Positions 5,038-6,547 of a stretch of 6,547 nt of DNA are shown piece by piece (within the stretch, counting starts at the first letter, position 1; every line of letters starts with the position of its first letter). The position numbers and the translations under genes are program-made. Location of the stretch: NCBI GenBank assembly GCA_044360285.1, contig JBIKKP010000053.1:1-6547 (forward strand), read 5' to 3'. The stretch comes from UBA2645 sp044360285. GTDB lineage: Bacteria; Pseudomonadota; Alphaproteobacteria; Rickettsiales; UBA1997. Below the pieces are notes generated by a model. It made no database searches and had not been told where the DNA came from. It saw only the letters and a list, made by a program, of their open reading frames with translations.

Positions 5038-6547
5038 GATGAGTCTTATTTTTTCTGAAAAGAATTTGTGAAATTACGCCAAAGAAAATTAGCGCAAAAC
5101 CAAGCCAGATCAGCCATACAAAAGGCTTGAAGTAAGCGCGCAAGGCAAAATTTTCTTGTTCATCTTTGGTGCCAATCACCAAATAAAGATCGCCGAAAAA
5201 TAAATGTTTGATCGAAGTTTCGTTGGTTATTTGTTGCGAGACTGGATAGAAGCGCAGTTGCGGCTGTAGGGCGAAAAGGCGTTGCTGATTTTTTGAAATT
5301 AAGAAATCGCCTTGGCGGGCGATAAAATTTTTTCCTTGAAGATGCTCAATTTCGGCAAAATTTATTTCGAAATTAGCGAAGGAAAAACTCTCGCCTTTCT
5401 TGATGTTGAGCTCTTTGGCAAGGCCAAAAGATGATGACAAAATCACGCCGATAATTCCTAAGCAAAAACCAAAATGAGCAATTTTTGAGCAGAAATTTTT
5501 GCTAAAAATCAGCGAAGAAAGCGCGGCGAAAATTGCTAAAAATAAAATTACAATTTCGAGGACGCTGCATTTTTCACTGTAGAGAAAAATCAGCGAGGTG
5601 AAAGCTGCTGCAGACAGAGTTAGCACAGCTTGTTGCCATTTTAGTTTTTTGTGGAAGTCGGTGGAAATTGTTAAAAAAATCAGAAAAGGCAGCAGCAGAA
5701 AACTGAAAATTTTATTGTAGTAAGCGCTGCCAATTGAGATGAATTTTCCATCAAAAGCGCGCAGGAAAATAGGGTAGGTGGTCCCAAGAAAGACAACGAA
5801 CAGCGCCAAAATCAGCATGTAATTATTCACCAAAATTAGGCCGGCTTTTGACCAAAATTTCAGCGCGATTTTCTCACTTTTTATGGCAGAAATTTTATAG
5901 GCAAAAATTGTCAAAGCAGCGCCGCCAAGCAAGGCAATCAGGGCGATGACGAAAAATCCGCGATTGGCGTCAACTGCAAAAGAATGAACGGAGGTGAGAA
6001 TTCCTGAGCGCACCAAAAACAATCCTAAAAGGCATAAAATGAAGGTGAGGATTGGCAAAAGAATGTTCCAGATTTTGAAAATTCCTTGGCGTTTCAACAT
6101 CATTGACGCGTGGATCAGCGCGGTTGCGGCAATCCATGGCATGAGTGAAACATTTTCTACCGGATCCCAAAACCAATAACCACCCCAACCAAGTTCGCGA
6201 TACGCCCACCAAGAGCCCAGACCGATTCCGGCGGTTAAAAATGCGTAAGAAAAAAACAGCCAAGGTTGTAATTTTTGCGCAAATTTAGCGTCGATTTTTT
6301 CGTTAAGCAGCGCGGCAATGGCGAAAGAAAAGGGCAGAGAAAATCCAATATATCCGGTGTAGAGCATTGGCGGATGCAGCGCCAGCCCAATGTCTTGCAA
6401 AATTGGATTGAGGCCAAGTCCTTCAAGCGGCGCTGGAAAAATTGTGGCAAATGGGTTCGACGCAAAAGCGCTGAAGGCGGCGAAGCATGCAACAATTGCG
6501 CTTTGCGTGCAAGCGATGATGATTTTGTTTTTGTCATCAATTTTGCT
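5030..6547 (-). CDS. ccmF: Cytochrome c maturation haem lyase subunit CcmF, partial at N-terminus
   Basis: The C-terminal 505 residues are present and the frame is open to the right edge. CcmF is the large membrane subunit of System I cytochrome c maturation; it takes haem from holo-CcmE and, with CcmH/CcmI, attaches it to apocytochrome c on the periplasmic side. The tryptophan-rich WWD signature is clear (WGGYWFWDPVENVSLMPW, from partial residue 121). The four conserved histidines appear present: His58 (ALHPPMLY), His146 (ALIHAS), His188 (SVHSFA) and His358 (AHFG). The first three keep exactly the spacing of E. coli His173, His261 and His303, so about 115 residues are probably missing upstream. 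Many membrane segments follow, then a periplasmic domain (about 380-475) and a final membrane helix before KNKTHHS. An internal TTG at 6400 could be mistaken for the start, but the family sequence PLEGLGLNPILQD continues upstream of it. Confidence 0.96.
   Translation of the reverse strand, partial: SKIDDKNKIIIACTQSAIVACFAAFSAFASNPFATIFPAPLEGLGLNPILQDIGLALHPPMLYTGYIGFSLPFSFAIAALLNEKIDAKFAQKLQPWLFFSYAFLTAGIGLGSWWAYRELGWGGYWFWDPVENVSLMPWIAATALIHASMMLKRQGIFKIWNILLPILTFILCLLGLFLVRSGILTSVHSFAVDANRGFFVIALIALLGGAALTIFAYKISAIKSEKIALKFWSKAGLILVNNYMLILALFVVFLGTTYPIFLRAFDGKFISIGSAYYNKIFSFLLLPFLIFLTISTDFHKKLKWQQAVLTLSAAAFTSLIFLYSEKCSVLEIVILFLAIFAALSSLIFSKNFCSKIAHFGFCLGIIGVILSSSFGLAKELNIKKGESFSFANFEINFAEIEHLQGKNFIARQGDFLISKNQQRLFALQPQLRFYPVSQQITNETSIKHLFFGDLYLVIGTKDEQENFALRAYFKPFVWLIWLGFALIFFGVISQILFRKNKTHHS

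Noticed and set aside
4738..5058. A 106-codon plus-strand reading frame across the ggt start and the spacer.
   Set aside because: Mostly antisense to the ggt signal peptide and N-terminus, no ribosome binding site, no recognisable family. The spacer part is discussed as a possible repeat instead.
6400..6400. TTG as the start of ccmF, giving a 456-residue protein.
   Set aside because: The frame stays open to the window edge, and the conserved CcmF stretch PLEGLGLNPILQD spans this position, so the gene is simply cut by the window.

Overview
The window reads as part of an alphaproteobacterial chromosome. Every gene I can support lies on the minus strand, so gene order runs from high to low coordinates. 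Three things point to Alphaproteobacteria: a small NDUFS4-like complex I accessory subunit, a System I cytochrome c maturation protein (CcmF), and an AT-leaning base composition. Two small proteins that end in the eukaryotic prenylation-type tail CCVIS suggest a bacterium living in or on a eukaryotic cell (Rickettsiales- or Holosporales-like). That last step is inference; no rRNA or species marker is present.

Layout in transcription order: (1) ccmF, cut at its N-terminus by the right edge (6547-5030). (2) A 95-bp gap with a strong hairpin at the ccmF stop codon. (3) ggt, an exported gamma-glutamyltranspeptidase with its catalytic residues in place (4934-3168). (4) A 252-residue protein, start 3 bp after ggt, with one ankyrin-like segment, a disordered proline-rich region and the tail CCVIS (3164-2406). 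(5) A decayed copy of the last ~140 bp of ggt (about 2375-2238). (6) A 74-residue charged helical protein with the same CCVIS tail (2236-2012). (7) An NDUFS4-like protein (1999-1715). (8) gshA of the PF08886/TIGR02049 type (1715-480). (9) A class I glutamine amidotransferase-like gamma-glutamyl hydrolase, cut by the left edge (487-1).

The most notable feature is the pair of CaaX-tailed proteins. Each is preceded by a copy of the ggt 3' end, which supplies its Shine-Dalgarno sequence, and the two genes share matching DNA around their stop codons. This looks like a tandem duplication of a [ggt 3' end + CaaX gene] unit, followed by strong divergence of the coding regions. The proteins could be effectors lipidated by host enzymes. 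No secretion system is visible in the window.

Three of the surrounding genes act on gamma-glutamyl compounds: GshA makes gamma-glutamylcysteine, GGT cleaves glutathione outside the cytoplasm, and the C26-type hydrolase cleaves gamma-glutamyl amides. The genes from ggt to the left edge are closely packed (overlaps of 1 and 8 bp, gaps of 3 and 12 bp), apart from the 169-bp gap holding the ggt remnant. They may form one transcript.
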